A program made the position numbers and the translations under genes. This document shows positions 27,577 through 37,270 of a DNA stretch of 64,000 bases, one piece after another. Every line of letters begins with the position of its first letter. Position 1 is the stretch's first letter. The notes under the pieces are model-generated. The model saw only the letters and a program-made list of their open reading frames with translations. It searched no databases and was not told the DNA's origin. The DNA is taken from contig NZ_CABVOU010000039.1 in NCBI RefSeq assembly GCF_902500215.1, positions 62,001 through 126,000 of the forward strand. The letters run 5' to 3'. Source of the DNA: Halomonas lysinitropha. GTDB lineage: Bacteria > Pseudomonadota > Gammaproteobacteria > Pseudomonadales > Halomonadaceae.

Positions 27577-27894
27577 GTGGCGAACAACCTCTTCACATCG
27601 ATTCCGCTATCCCTGGAGGCGGAGCAGTTCGAGGAGCTGGCGGGCGGCAAGGACGTCAGCATCGAGCGCATCGTCTCGTGCGGCCATCGTTCGCCGGAAG
27701 AGGGCTGGTACGACCAGCCGCAGCATGAATGGGTGGTGGTGCTGCAGGGCCGGGCGGTGCTCGCCTTCGAGGAGGGCGAGGATGTGGAGCTCGCTCCGGG
27801 AGACTACTGCACGATTCCGGCGCACTGCCGGCATCGCGTCAAGTGGACGGAGCCTCAGCAGGCTACCCTGTGGCTGGCGGTTCACTACTCCTGA
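27577..27894 (+). CDS. Small cupin domain protein
   Basis: A 105-residue single-domain cupin. Motif 1 is HEWVVVLQGRAVLAFEEGEDVEL and motif 2 PGDYCTIPAHCRHRVKWTEP, with His residues placed to bind a metal. Close relatives are common in Pseudomonas-like bacteria, but the reaction is unknown. The GTG at 27577 is chosen because GGAAGGAGA lies 6 bases upstream and the family starts here (xANNLFTSIP). Its stop overlaps the convergent dehydrogenase gene by 10 bases, so the two mRNAs share complementary 3' ends. Confidence 0.82.
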   Translation: MANNLFTSIPLSLEAEQFEELAGGKDVSIERIVSCGHRSPEEGWYDQPQHEWVVVLQGRAVLAFEEGEDVELAPGDYCTIPAHCRHRVKWTEPQQATLWLAVHYS

Positions 27895-28769
27895 CGTGAG
27901 CGATAGGTCTCCACCAGGGTGGCCGGGTCGTGCTCGGCATGGCCGCGGCTGGCATGAGCGCGCATCAGTTGGGCGGCCAGCCCGCTCATGGGCGTGGCGC
28001 TGCCGCTGCGCTGGCTCTGGGCTACCGCCATGTCGAGATCCTTGAGCAGGGTGCGCAGGTGCCAGGGCGGCTCATTGAAGTCGCTAGCCGCCATGCGCGG
28101 GGCGAGGATCCGGAAAGGCGTCGAGTCGGCGAAGCCGCCGGCCAGGGCCTCGGTCAGCCGACTGGCATCCACGCCGCTGGCCTCGGCCAGGGCCACCATC
28201 TCGGCGATCACCGCCGCCTGGCAGCCGACCACCATCTGGTTGCATAGCTTGGTCACCTGGCCGCTGCCCACCGGGCCCATGTGGGTCACCCGCGCGGATA
28301 GCGGCGCCAGCAATGGCCGGATAGCGTCGATATCCTCGGCATCGCCGCCGCACATGATGGCCAGGCTGCCCGCCTCCGCGCCAGCGACACCCCCTGAGAC
28401 CGGCGCATCCACCCAGCGCATGCCGCATTCGCTCTCGAGCCAGTCGGCGAAGTCACGTGTCGCGGCGGGGTCGCTGCTCGAGAGGTCGACCAGCCGCTGA
28501 CCGGCACGGCCGTGCTGGGCTATCCCTCCTTCGCCGAACACCACGTCTTCCACCACGGTGGTATTGGCCAGACAAAGCATTACCACGTCCACGGTTTCCA
28601 TCAGCTCGGCGATCGTGCCGGCTACCCTGGCGCCGGCCTCGCGCAAGGGGTCGGCCTTGGCGGACGTACGATTCCATACGGTCACGTCGAAGCCGACCTC
28701 CAGAAGTCGACGCGTCATGGGATTGCCCATCAAGCCGATGCCGATGAAGCCGAGGCGAGGCTGGGTCAT
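27885..28769 (-). CDS. Beta-hydroxyacid dehydrogenase (3-hydroxyisobutyrate/tartronate semialdehyde reductase family)
   Basis: A 294-residue NAD(P)-dependent oxidoreductase. The nucleotide-binding start LGFIGIGLMGNPMTRRLL is the GxGxMG form of the family. Next come the substrate-binding signature VDAPVSGGVAGAEAGSLAI (family DxPVSGG) and the catalytic Lys in GSGQVTKLCNQMVVG, then a Lys in the LLKDLDMAV helix. The substrate cannot be fixed: 3-hydroxyisobutyrate, tartronate semialdehyde and glyoxylate/succinic semialdehyde reductases share these motifs. The ATG at 28769 is preferred to an upstream in-frame ATG because it gives the family start MTQPRLGFIGIG and follows AGGAGA. Confidence 0.85.
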   Translation of the reverse strand: MTQPRLGFIGIGLMGNPMTRRLLEVGFDVTVWNRTSAKADPLREAGARVAGTIAELMETVDVVMLCLANTTVVEDVVFGEGGIAQHGRAGQRLVDLSSSDPAATRDFADWLESECGMRWVDAPVSGGVAGAEAGSLAIMCGGDAEDIDAIRPLLAPLSARVTHMGPVGSGQVTKLCNQMVVGCQAAVIAEMVALAEASGVDASRLTEALAGGFADSTPFRILAPRMAASDFNEPPWHLRTLLKDLDMAVAQSQRSGSATPMSGLAAQLMRAHASRGHAEHDPATLVETYRSRQE

Positions 28770-28984
28770 TAAGAATCTCCTGGTGAATGGGGTGGGAGAG
28801 GCAGCATGCGGGATGGACGGGTTTTTCGGCAACTCGCCATGGCGCATCATTTCGTCTCAGGGCACTCGTATGGTGCAGTGCCGCATGGGAAGAAGCTTTC
28901 CCGGCCGGGCTCTGAAGCAGTTGTTTTCCGCAAAGCTTTGTATTTATATGATTTTCTTTTTTCTGGCGCGGTTCTCGCTATAGA

Positions 28985-29067
28985 AACGTCATGATCGCCG
29001 AGCCTGAATGGCGAATCACCGAGTGAGCTGGCGTGCTCCAATTGGTCCCCTTCGGGGGACCTTTTTT
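28985..29067 (+). ncRNA. Candidate small RNA with orphan terminator
   Basis: A textbook Rho-independent terminator (GGTCCCC-TTCG-GGGGACC, 29044-29061, then six T) lies on the plus strand. The nearest genes to its left on that strand end at 27894, and a minus-strand gene lies between. An AT-rich stretch at 28930-28985, ending in the possible -10 TATAGA (28980-28985), could start a transcript of about 80-110 nt. No credible coding sequence fits: the one in-frame ORF has no recognisable family. The 5' end is a guess; the terminator is solid. Confidence 0.42.
29044..29067 (+). terminator. Strong Rho-independent terminator
   Basis: Seven-base arms GGTCCCC (29044-29050) and GGGGACC (29055-29061) around the stable tetraloop TTCG, followed by TTTTTT. 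The strand is set by the T-run; the left side has no A-run, so it does not serve the minus-strand gene. Confidence 0.92.
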
Positions 29068-29242
29068 AGTTAATCGCTGGTTGTTAGGCCAAAAGAGACG
29101 AGCCCACAAGGGGCCGCCCGGCTTTCAGGCTCGAGTCACTTCCCGAATGGATGGCGTCAACTCGAGATGCTGACCGGGCAGTAGTGTTCGCTTGACGCCT
29201 GTATCACACTGGCGTGGATGGCTCGCTGAAAGGGAACTGACG

Positions 29243-30013
29243 ATGCGCCTCAGGGTACTCTCGGACCTGCACCTGGAACATGTCGATCGTCCACCGGACT
29301 TGCCGGAAGCCAAGGCCGATGCCGTGATCCTGGCCGGCGATATTCACGCCGACATCCAGGGGCTGGGCTGGGCAGCACGGCGCTTTGCCGGTACCCCGAT
29401 TCTCTATGTTCCCGGCAACCACGAGTTCTACGGTACCTGCATGCCAGCCCTGCGCCGCGAACTGGCTGCCGAAGCCGAGGGACTCGGTATCCATCTGCTG
29501 GACAACCGTTCGCTGACCCTCGACGGCGTGCGCTTTCACGGCACGACGCTGTGGACCGACTTCGCCCTCTACGCCGGCCAGCCCGAGCATGACCCGGCGC
29601 TGATCGAGGCCAGGGCGCTGACCCTGATGCCGGATTTCCAGATCATCGAGCAGCCGGAAGGGGCGATGTTCACCCCGGAGGAGAGCCGCCGCCTGCATGT
29701 CGAGGCGCTGGCCTGGCTGGAGGCGGAACTGGCTCGGCCCTTAAGCGGCCCGCGGGTGGTGATCAGCCACCATGCCCCCCTGGCCGAGTGTATTCCGTTG
29801 CGCTACCGCGGCGATATGCTGTCTCCGGCCTTCGCCTCCCATCTGCCGCAGCTGATGGGCCGCATGGACCTGTGGGTCCACGGCCATGTCCACGAGCCGG
29901 TGGACCTCGAGGCGAGGGGGACCCGAGTTGTCGCCAACCCAGGCGGATACCCCGACGAGTTCGATCCGCCGCTGTTTATGGCCGACCTGATAGTCGAGGT
30001 GGGCGACGCATGA
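29243..30013 (+). CDS. Calcineurin-like metallophosphoesterase
   Basis: A 256-residue member of the metallophosphoesterase superfamily. The metal ligands appear in order: VLSDLHLEH (DxH), AVILAGDIHAD (GDxxxD-like), YVPGNHEFYG (GNHE), RVVISHHAPLAE (His) and LWVHGHVHEPVD (GHxH). The set is complete, so the enzyme should be active on a phosphoester. The substrate is unknown; the size and spacing are those of the small stand-alone phosphoesterases rather than CpdA or LpxH. The ATG at 29243 fits MRLRVLSDLHLEH. The polB gene follows 40 bases later on the same strand. Confidence 0.84.
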   Translation: MRLRVLSDLHLEHVDRPPDLPEAKADAVILAGDIHADIQGLGWAARRFAGTPILYVPGNHEFYGTCMPALRRELAAEAEGLGIHLLDNRSLTLDGVRFHGTTLWTDFALYAGQPEHDPALIEARALTLMPDFQIIEQPEGAMFTPEESRRLHVEALAWLEAELARPLSGPRVVISHHAPLAECIPLRYRGDMLSPAFASHLPQLMGRMDLWVHGHVHEPVDLEARGTRVVANPGGYPDEFDPPLFMADLIVEVGDA

Positions 30014-30053
30014 TGCGGGTCAGCTCTGCCGGCCTGGCGGCGAGCCTCGGATA

Positions 30054-32452
30054 GTGTCCTTGTCGACGCGCCACGGCTTTATCCTGACGCGGCACTGGGA
30101 GGACTCGCCCCGGGGCACTGATGTTACCTTCTGGCTGGCGACCGACGAGGGCCCGCTCGAGGTTCGCCTGCCGGTGCAACCCTCGGTGGCCTTCCTGCCC
30201 GCCGAGCAACGCCAGCGGGCCCAGGCCGTGCTGGCCGGCGAAGCTGGCGTATCCCTGCGTGAGCTCGAGCTGCGCGATTTCCACCGACGCCCGGTACTGG
30301 GCCTCTATTGCCGACAGTATCGACAGCTGAGTGCCCTCGAGCGCCGTTTCGCGGAGGCCGGCCTGGTACTTTACGAGGCCGATATCCGGCCGCCGGAACG
30401 CTACCTGATGGAGCGTTTCATCACCGCGCCGGTGGCGGTGACCGGGCCGGAGGACGGGCAGGGCGGCTTGGTGGACGCACGCCTGAGGCCGGCATCGAAC
30501 TATCGCCCGAGGCTGCGCACGGTCTCGCTAGATATCGAGACCAGCGCCCGGGGAGAGCTCTATTCGATTGCGCTGGAAGGCTGCGGGGCGCGCCAGGTCT
30601 ATATGCTGGGGCCGCACCGTGGCAAGGGCGACGGCAAGGACGAGGCGGGCGAGCTCGATTTCCGGCTGGACTACTGCGGTTCCAGGGGCGAGCTGCTCGA
30701 GCGTCTCAATGCCTGGTTCACCGAGTTCGATCCCGATGCCATCATCGGCTGGAACCTGGTGCAGTTCGACCTGCGCGTGCTGCGCGAGCATGCTCGCGCG
30801 CTTGGCGTGCCGCTGCGGCTGGGACTAACGGTGCCGAGCTGGAGTGGCGGGCCCATGGCCACAAGCCCAATCACTTCTTCGCCGCCGCTGCCGGACGGTT
30901 GATCATCGATGGCATCGAGGCGCTGCGCTCGGCCACCTGGCACTTCCCTTCATTCAGCCTGGAGAACGTCGCTCGAACCCTGCTCGGCGAGGGCAAGGCG
31001 ATCGACAATCCCTACCAGCGCCTCGACGATATCCTGCGCATGTTTGCCGAGGACAAGCCGGCCCTGGCCCGCTACAACCTCAAGGACTGCGAACTGGTGA
31101 CGCGGATCTTCGCCAGGACCGAGCTTCTCGAATTCCTGCTCGAGCGGGCTACCGTCACCGGCTTGCCTGCCGATCGCAGTGGCGGCTCGGTGGCGGCCTT
31201 CACCCATCTCTATCTGCCCCGGCTGCATCGACTGGGCCTGGTGGCACCCAACCTCGGCGAGGGGCAGCCGGCCGAGAGCCCCGGCGGTTTCGTCATGGAC
31301 TCCCGCCCCGGCCTCTATGACTCGGTTCTGGTGCTCGACTTCAAGAGCCTCTACCCCTCGATCATCCGCAGCTTCCTGATCGACCCGGCGGGGCTCGTCG
31401 AGGGGCTCGCCGAGCCCTCTGACGCCGCCTCCGTGCCGGGTTTTTGCGGGGCACGCTTCTCGCGCAGCCGTCACGCCCTGCCGGCCATCGTGGCCCGGGT
31501 ATGGGAGGGGCGCGAGGCGGCCAAGCGTGCGGGCAATGCGCCGCTCTCCCAGGCGCTGAAGATCATCATGAACAGCTTCTACGGGGTGCTCGGCTCCAGG
31601 GGCTGCCGCTTCTTCGATGCGCGCCTCGCCTCCTCGATCACCATGCGCGGCCACGCCATCATGCACCGCACCCGCGAGCTGATCGAGGCAGAGGGCTATA
31701 CCGTGATCTACGGCGATACCGATTCCACCTTCGTCTGGCTGGGTCGCGCCCACGGGGAGGCCGACGCCAGGGCGATCGGCCACCGGCTGGTGGCCCGGGT
31801 CAACGCCTGGTGGCGCGAACACCTGGCCAAGGAATTTGGCCTCGAGAGTGCCCTGGAGCTGCAGTTCGAGACCCATTACCGGCGCTTCCTGATGCCGACC
31901 ATCCGCGGCGCCGAAGCGGGCAGCAAGAAGCGCTATGCCGGGCTGGTGCGTGATGCCAACGGTGAGGAGCAGCTGGTCTTCAAGGGGCTGGAGACGGTGC
32001 GCAGCGACTGGACGGAGCTCGCCAAGGAGTTCCAGCAGGCGCTCTACCGGCGGGTCTTCATCGGCGAGCCCTGGCGGGACTATATCCGCGACTATGTGCA
32101 GGCCTTCCTGCGGCGTGCCCGGGAGCGGGGGTTCGACGAACGCCTGGTCTATCGCAAGCGTCTGCGCCGTCGTCTGGATGATTATCAGCGCAATGTGCCG
32201 CCTCATGTACGCGCCGCACGGCTGGCCGATGCGGAGAACGATCGCCTGGGCCGGCCGCGCCAGTACCAGAACGGCGGCTGGATCCGCTACGTGATGACGG
32301 TGGCCGGCCCCGAGCCGCTGGAGGCCCTGCGCTCGGCCATCGATACTGACCACTACCTGACGCGTCAGCTGCAGCCGGTGGCCGATGCCATCCTGCCCTT
32401 CGTCGGCGACGACTTCGAAAGCCTGATCGATCGTCAGCTGGGGCTGTTCTGA
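30054..32452 (+). pseudogene. polB: DNA polymerase II with a single-base frameshift
   Basis: Family B polymerase used in SOS and damage bypass. Two frames together encode an entire PolB. From the GTG at 30054 come the N-terminal domain and the exonuclease motifs ([33 protein letters not shown]). From about 30826 the other frame supplies the rest: [10 protein letters not shown], the polymerase motifs [14 protein letters not shown] and [15 protein letters not shown], the catalytic [10 protein letters not shown], and the end [15 protein letters not shown]...QLGLF. At 30821-30830 one base is missing: restoring it between 30825 and 30826 turns the out-of-frame LGLTVPSW into the expected LGRNGAELEW. 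Corrected length is 799 residues (E. coli 783). This is either a true inactivating deletion or a sequencing indel. Confidence 0.88.
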
Positions 32453-32466
32453 GTCGACAGGGCGAG

Positions 32467-34266
32467 TCAGGGCGGAGCGGGAGTGCCGCGGGTGGCGGCC
32501 CCCGGATGGCGCCCGAACTGCAGCTCGGCAAGATGACGGTAGAGCGGGCTCGATTCGAGCAGTTCATCGTGGCGACCGCTGGCCACCAGACGGCCCTGGT
32601 CCAGCACCAGCAGACGGTCGGCAGCGACTACGGTGGCCAGTCGGTGAGCGATCACCAGGCTGGTGCGGCCCTGCATCAGGCGGTCGAGGGCCTGCTGCAC
32701 CAGTTGCTCGCTTTCGGCATCCAGGGCGCTGGTCGCCTCATCGAGCAGCAGCACCCGGGGCTCCTTTAGCAGCGCCCGGGCGATGGCCAGGCGCTGGCGC
32801 TGCCCGCCGGAAAGCTGAACACCGCCAGGGCCGAGCGGGGTATCCAGGCCCAGCGGTAGGGCCTCGAGGAAGTCCAGGGCGTTGGCATCCCGGGCCGCCG
32901 TTCGGAGTTCCTCAAGGCTCGCGTCGGGTTTGCCAAAACGCAGGTTCTCGGCGGCGCTGCCGGTGAACAGCGTGGGCTGCTGGGCTACCAGTCCTAGCGC
33001 CGAGCGCAGTTCGCGAGGGTCCAGGTCGCGCAGGTCGATGCCGTCCAGCCGCAGAGTGCCCCGGTCCGGGTCGTGGAAGCGCAGCAGCAGGGCGAGCAGG
33101 GTGCTCTTGCCGGCTCCGGAGGGGCCTACCAGCGCCACCCGCTCGCCGGGGCGGACATGCAGGTCGAGTTCTGCCAGGGCGGCTTGGGTCCGGCCCGGAT
33201 AGGTGAAGTCCACGCCTTCCAGACGGATATCGCCCTTCACCGGCTCGGGCAGGGGCACCGGGGCAGCCGGCGCTTGAATGGCCGGCCGGGTATCCAGCAA
33301 CTCAAGCAGACGCTCGGCGGCGCCGGCAGCCCGCTGGACGTCTCCGGCGACCTCGGCCAGGGTGGCCACGGCCCCGGCCGCCAGCACCGCATAGAAGACG
33401 AAGGCCGAGAGCTCGCCGCCGGTCATGGTGCCGGCGAGGACCGCCTGGCCACCCTGCCAGAGCATTACCCCCACGGCGGCGAAGACCACCAGCATGGCGA
33501 TGCCGGTCAACCAGGCGCGTTGCCGGGTGCGCTCCACGGCACTGGTGAAGGCCTCTTCCACCCGCCGGCCATAGTCCCGGCGCTCGATGTCCTCGTGATG
33601 GAAGGCCTGGACGGTACGAATCCCCGCCAGGGCCTCGCCGGCATAGCGACCCAGCTCCGCCACCCGGTCCTGGCTGAAGCGGGAGAGTCGGCGTACCCGG
33701 CGGCCATACCAGAGGATGGGCAGCACCGTGGCGGGAATGCCCAGCAGCACGATGGCCGAGAGCCAGGGCTGGGTCACCAGCATCAGGATCACCGACCCCA
33801 CCAGCATCAGGAGGTTGCGCACCGCCAGCGACAGGGAGGAGCCGAAGAGGGTCTGCAGCACGCTGGTGTCCGCCGTCAAGCGCGAGGTGATCTCGCCGGC
33901 CCCGCCGCCTTCCCCGTCGCTGGCCTCGAAGAATCCGGGCTCGAGATCCAGCAGATGGTCGAAGACCCGGCGTCGCAGGTCCCCGGCCAGGCGCTCACCG
34001 ATCCAGGTGACCAGGTAGTAGCGCAGCGCCGAGGCCATCGCCAGGACGCTGACCACCACCAGCAGCATCCCCAGTGCCTGGTTGAGCCTGGCGCGGTCCG
34101 CCGCCAGGAAGCCCTGGTCGATGACCAGCCGCAGGCCCTGGCCCAGCACCAGTACGCTGGACGCCGCCAGCAGCAGGGCGACGCCCGCCAGCACCAGCCG
34201 CCAGCGATAGGGGCGCAGCAGGCCGAGCAGGCGCAGCAGGATTCGTGGATCGGGGCGTGGAGTCAT
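32467..34266 (-). CDS. ABC transporter, fused membrane and ATPase domains (MsbA/exporter type)
   Basis: A 599-residue half-transporter. The N-terminal membrane domain (about residues 1-310) has six predicted helices. The ATPase (about 340-580) has Walker A VALVGPSGAGKSTLLALLLR, Q-loop LGLVAQQPTLF, the signature LSGGQRQRLAIARALL, Walker B RVLLLDEATSALDAES and H-loop SLVIAHRLATV, all intact. It resembles the ABCB/MsbA exporters, which move lipids or drugs outward; the substrate cannot be assigned. It is convergent with polB (14-base gap) and lies 12 bases downstream of the GGDEF-EAL gene. Confidence 0.87.
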   Translation of the reverse strand: MTPRPDPRILLRLLGLLRPYRWRLVLAGVALLLAASSVLVLGQGLRLVIDQGFLAADRARLNQALGMLLVVVSVLAMASALRYYLVTWIGERLAGDLRRRVFDHLLDLEPGFFEASDGEGGGAGEITSRLTADTSVLQTLFGSSLSLAVRNLLMLVGSVILMLVTQPWLSAIVLLGIPATVLPILWYGRRVRRLSRFSQDRVAELGRYAGEALAGIRTVQAFHHEDIERRDYGRRVEEAFTSAVERTRQRAWLTGIAMLVVFAAVGVMLWQGGQAVLAGTMTGGELSAFVFYAVLAAGAVATLAEVAGDVQRAAGAAERLLELLDTRPAIQAPAAPVPLPEPVKGDIRLEGVDFTYPGRTQAALAELDLHVRPGERVALVGPSGAGKSTLLALLLRFHDPDRGTLRLDGIDLRDLDPRELRSALGLVAQQPTLFTGSAAENLRFGKPDASLEELRTAARDANALDFLEALPLGLDTPLGPGGVQLSGGQRQRLAIARALLKEPRVLLLDEATSALDAESEQLVQQALDRLMQGRTSLVIAHRLATVVAADRLLVLDQGRLVASGRHDELLESSPLYRHLAELQFGRHPGAATRGTPAPP

Positions 34267-34278
34267 TCGGGGCTCGTA

Positions 34279-36543
34279 TCAGGAGGGCGCGGGAGTCGCT
34301 CCGGCACCGTCACGCAGGAAGTCGGTACATTCCCGGGCCGCCATCGGCCTGGCGAAGAGATAGCCTTGTCCTGCATCGCATTCCAGGGAGTGCAGGTAGC
34401 GGGCCTGCTCCTGGGTCTCGACCCCCTCGGCCAGTACCTCGAATCCCAGGCGTTTGCCCATGCTGATGATGGCGCCGGCGATGGCGGCATTTTCCTGGTC
34501 GAGGGGCAGGCCCTGAATAAAGGATTGATCGATCTTCAGACGGTAGATGGGGAGCTTCTTGAGATGACTCAGGCTCGAATAGCCGGTACCAAAGTCGTCG
34601 ATGGAAAGTCTGACACCCAGCGAGCGCAAGGCTTCCAGGGTCTGCATCACCCGGTCGAGGTCTTGCATGAACACGCTCTCGGTCACTTCGAGTTCGAGAT
34701 GACACGCCGACAGTCCACTTCTGGACAAGGCGTCGGTGACTCGTTCGATAAAATCCGGCTGACGGAACTGGTGCATGGAGACATTCACCGCCATGGGGCC
34801 GTCGATGAGGCCCTCGGCTATCCAGGCAGCTTGCTGTTGGCAGGCGGTCTCGAGGACCCAGGCCCCGATCGGCACGATCAACCCGCTGTTTTCCGCCATG
34901 GGAATGAACTGATCGGGCGGAATCAGCCCCAGGGTCGGGTGTTGCCAGCGGGCCAGGGCTTCCAGGCCGATGACGAGCCGGTTAGTGAACGCGAACTGCG
35001 GCTGGTAGTTCAGGAACAATTGGCCTCGCTCGATGGCACGACGCAGGTCAATCTCCAGCATCAGGCGTTCGCGTATTCGCTCGTTCATGGCCGGGGAGTA
35101 GAACTGGTAGCGATTGCGCCCCAGGTCCTTGGCCACGTACATGGCCGCATCGGCATTGCGCAACAGTGAGTCGGCATCCGTCCCATCCTCGGGGTAGCAG
35201 GCGATGCCGATGCTGCCGCTCAATACCATCTCCCTGTCGCCGAGAGAGAAGGGCGTGATCAGAGTGTCCAGCAGTTTCCTGGCCACCGGAACGGCCGTTT
35301 CGGGTGAACCGATATTCGGCAGGACGATGAGAAACTCATCTCCCCCCTGGCGACTCAGGGTATCCGAGGCGCGGACGCAAGCTTTCAGGCGCTGCGCCGC
35401 CTGGTGTAACACCTGGTCACCGAGTTCGTGCCCCATGAGGTCGTTCACCTGCTTGAAGCGATCGAGATCCAGAAACATCAGCGCCAGTGACGTACCGTCA
35501 CGCTCTGCCTGAGCGATGGCCAAGTTGAGTCGATCGGTGAGCAGCAGGCGGTTCGGCAAGCCGGTCAGGGCGTCGTGTTGGGCGAGATAGGCCAGCTGGG
35601 CTTCATTGCGTTTGCGTTCGGTGACGTCTCTGATGAGCATGCTGGTACGCACTTCACCGCTGTGCGTCTGGAAGACCGAGGTGGACAGCTCCGCCGGGAA
35701 GCGTTCCCCGTCGTAGCGCCGCATGGTCAATTCACCGCTGAAGCTGCCGGTTCGCCTTCGCTCCTCGACGGCAGCCGTTACCCTCGGGTCAGCGGTATCG
35801 ACCAGGCCATTGCGTCCCAGGCGCAGGATGTCACTCTCGGTGCAACCGAAGATTCTGCAAGCGGCCGGATTGGCAGCGAGGATTCGCCCGTCGGGGGCCG
35901 TCAGAAGAATGGCATCCCGGGAGTGTTCGACGATGCTGCGGTATCTATCCTCGCTGTCACGAAGGCGATCCTCGGCCTCTTGTCTAGCCGCCTCCAGGGC
36001 GAATCTGCCGAGCCCGAAACTGATCACGGCGGCGATCTCGCCCAGCAGTTCACGTGTCGCCGCGTCGAAAGCATTCTGCTGGGTCAGGTAGAGGTTGAGG
36101 GCGCCGACGACGTGGCCGTTGCTGGTGAGTGGCAGGGAGGCGGAGGCGCTCCAGCCGAATCTCTCGCCTAAGGCATGCCACTGTGCTGTCCTGGGGTCTC
36201 GCATGAAGTTGTCACACCAGACCGGATGCCCCTCGCGAAGGGCCGTTCCAGTCGGACCCCGGCCATTGGGGTCCTCGGCATCCGGTGAAATCTGCACGCT
36301 TTCCAGATACTCCACCCCTCGGCCGAAGCGTTCAGCTACCCTGATGGTTCCGGTCTCCGGATCGATTGTCGCCACCCAGGCCATGGCCAGCTCGCCGGCG
36401 TCCACGGCAATCTGACAGGCCGAGGCCAGCAAATCGGACTCGCTGGCCGATTCGAGAACGGCCTGGTTACAGCGGCTGAGGGTCAGGTAGAGTCGACTGA
36501 GTCGATGGATCTTGGCATGGGCAATATCGATATCAGTCGTCAT
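34279..36543 (-). CDS. GAF-PAS-GGDEF-EAL cyclic-di-GMP signalling protein
   Basis: A 754-residue protein with no membrane helix. GAF domain about residues 15-190 (QIAVDAGELAMAWVATIDPE, GALNLYLTQQNAFD), PAS about 205-325 (DRYRSIVEHSRDAILLTAPD), GGDEF about 340-495 and EAL about 510-745. The cyclase site RQGGDEFLIV is intact. The EAL domain keeps EAL (GLEALARWQHP), the metal-binding LEVTESVF, the DDFGTGYSSLSHL loop and the Lys in YRLKIDQSF, so both cyclase and phosphodiesterase activities are possible. The start at 36543 gives MTTDIDIAHAKIHRL; the in-frame extension upstream lacks support. Which activity dominates and what signal the GAF senses cannot be read. Confidence 0.9.
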   Translation of the reverse strand: MTTDIDIAHAKIHRLSRLYLTLSRCNQAVLESASESDLLASACQIAVDAGELAMAWVATIDPETGTIRVAERFGRGVEYLESVQISPDAEDPNGRGPTGTALREGHPVWCDNFMRDPRTAQWHALGERFGWSASASLPLTSNGHVVGALNLYLTQQNAFDAATRELLGEIAAVISFGLGRFALEAARQEAEDRLRDSEDRYRSIVEHSRDAILLTAPDGRILAANPAACRIFGCTESDILRLGRNGLVDTADPRVTAAVEERRRTGSFSGELTMRRYDGERFPAELSTSVFQTHSGEVRTSMLIRDVTERKRNEAQLAYLAQHDALTGLPNRLLLTDRLNLAIAQAERDGTSLALMFLDLDRFKQVNDLMGHELGDQVLHQAAQRLKACVRASDTLSRQGGDEFLIVLPNIGSPETAVPVARKLLDTLITPFSLGDREMVLSGSIGIACYPEDGTDADSLLRNADAAMYVAKDLGRNRYQFYSPAMNERIRERLMLEIDLRRAIERGQLFLNYQPQFAFTNRLVIGLEALARWQHPTLGLIPPDQFIPMAENSGLIVPIGAWVLETACQQQAAWIAEGLIDGPMAVNVSMHQFRQPDFIERVTDALSRSGLSACHLELEVTESVFMQDLDRVMQTLEALRSLGVRLSIDDFGTGYSSLSHLKKLPIYRLKIDQSFIQGLPLDQENAAIAGAIISMGKRLGFEVLAEGVETQEQARYLHSLECDAGQGYLFARPMAARECTDFLRDGAGATPAPS

Positions 36544-36737
36544 ATGGTTCGTTCCCCTGGCGAGTCCAGGACAGAGGCGAAGCGGTTTTCGGCATTTCGG
36601 CATGCCGGGGCAAGCGATGCGACAAGTGTCTCATCTTGGCGAAGTGTGTGCATGTTCGTGATTGACGCAATTCCCCTTGAAGCGGCCGGTGGTCGGAATC
36701 ATATTGCGATCTACACCCCTCCTTGAAAGGACGTCCC

Positions 36738-37175
36738 GTGTCAGATTCCGTGATTCTTGGCTGCCCCCATTGCAGCGCCATCAACCGCGTCAGTCGTGCT
36801 CGTCTCGACGATGGCCCGACCTGCGGCAAGTGCAAGCAGCATCTCTTCACCGGGGAGCCGGTACCACTCACCAGCGGCAATTTCCACGCCCTGGTGGAGC
36901 GAAGCGAATTACCGGTGGTCGTGGATTTCTGGGCCAGCTGGTGCGGGCCTTGCAAGATGATGGCACCGATATTCGCCGAGTCCGCTCGCGAGCTTGAGCC
37001 TCGCCTGCGCTTCGCCAAGCTCGATACCGAGGCCGAACAGGCGCTGGCGGCACGTTTCGGCATCCGCAGCATTCCTACCCTGATCGTCTTCAGGAACGGT
37101 CGGGAAGTCGCCCGCCAGCCAGGAGTGCTGCAGGGGCCGCAGTTGAGGCAGTGGCTCGAACCGCACCTGGCGTGA
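36738..37175 (+). CDS. trxC: Thioredoxin 2
   Basis: A 145-residue thioredoxin of the TrxC type. An N-terminal zinc ribbon of two CxxC pairs (CPHCSAINR and CGKCKQHLF) precedes the thioredoxin fold, whose active site is WASWCGPCKMMAPIF. The cis-Pro loop RSIPTLIVFRNG is present. TrxC reduces disulfides and is often induced by oxidative stress. The start is taken as the GTG at 36738 (GTG-TCA-GAT, giving MSDSVILGCPHC) with AAGG about 7 bases upstream. It is convergent with a quinone reductase gene. Confidence 0.92.
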   Translation: MSDSVILGCPHCSAINRVSRARLDDGPTCGKCKQHLFTGEPVPLTSGNFHALVERSELPVVVDFWASWCGPCKMMAPIFAESARELEPRLRFAKLDTEAEQALAARFGIRSIPTLIVFRNGREVARQPGVLQGPQLRQWLEPHLA

Positions 37176-37270
37176 AGGCCATCGGTATCCTGGTGGCAGG
37201 GTGGGGGCGCAAGGCTACAGGCGATTGCTTGCAGGGTGAGTATCAGCCACGCACCGGAAAGGGGGAGTGG

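Noticed and set aside
28806..28994. 62-residue plus-strand frame before the orphan terminator
   Set aside because: No family resemblance, no Shine-Dalgarno sequence and shadow-like composition; a noncoding RNA is a better explanation.
29195..29225. Possible LexA box (CTGT...) upstream of the phosphoesterase and polB genes
   Set aside because: Only one half-site is recognisable and the spacing to a second CAG is wrong; no SOS box is supported.
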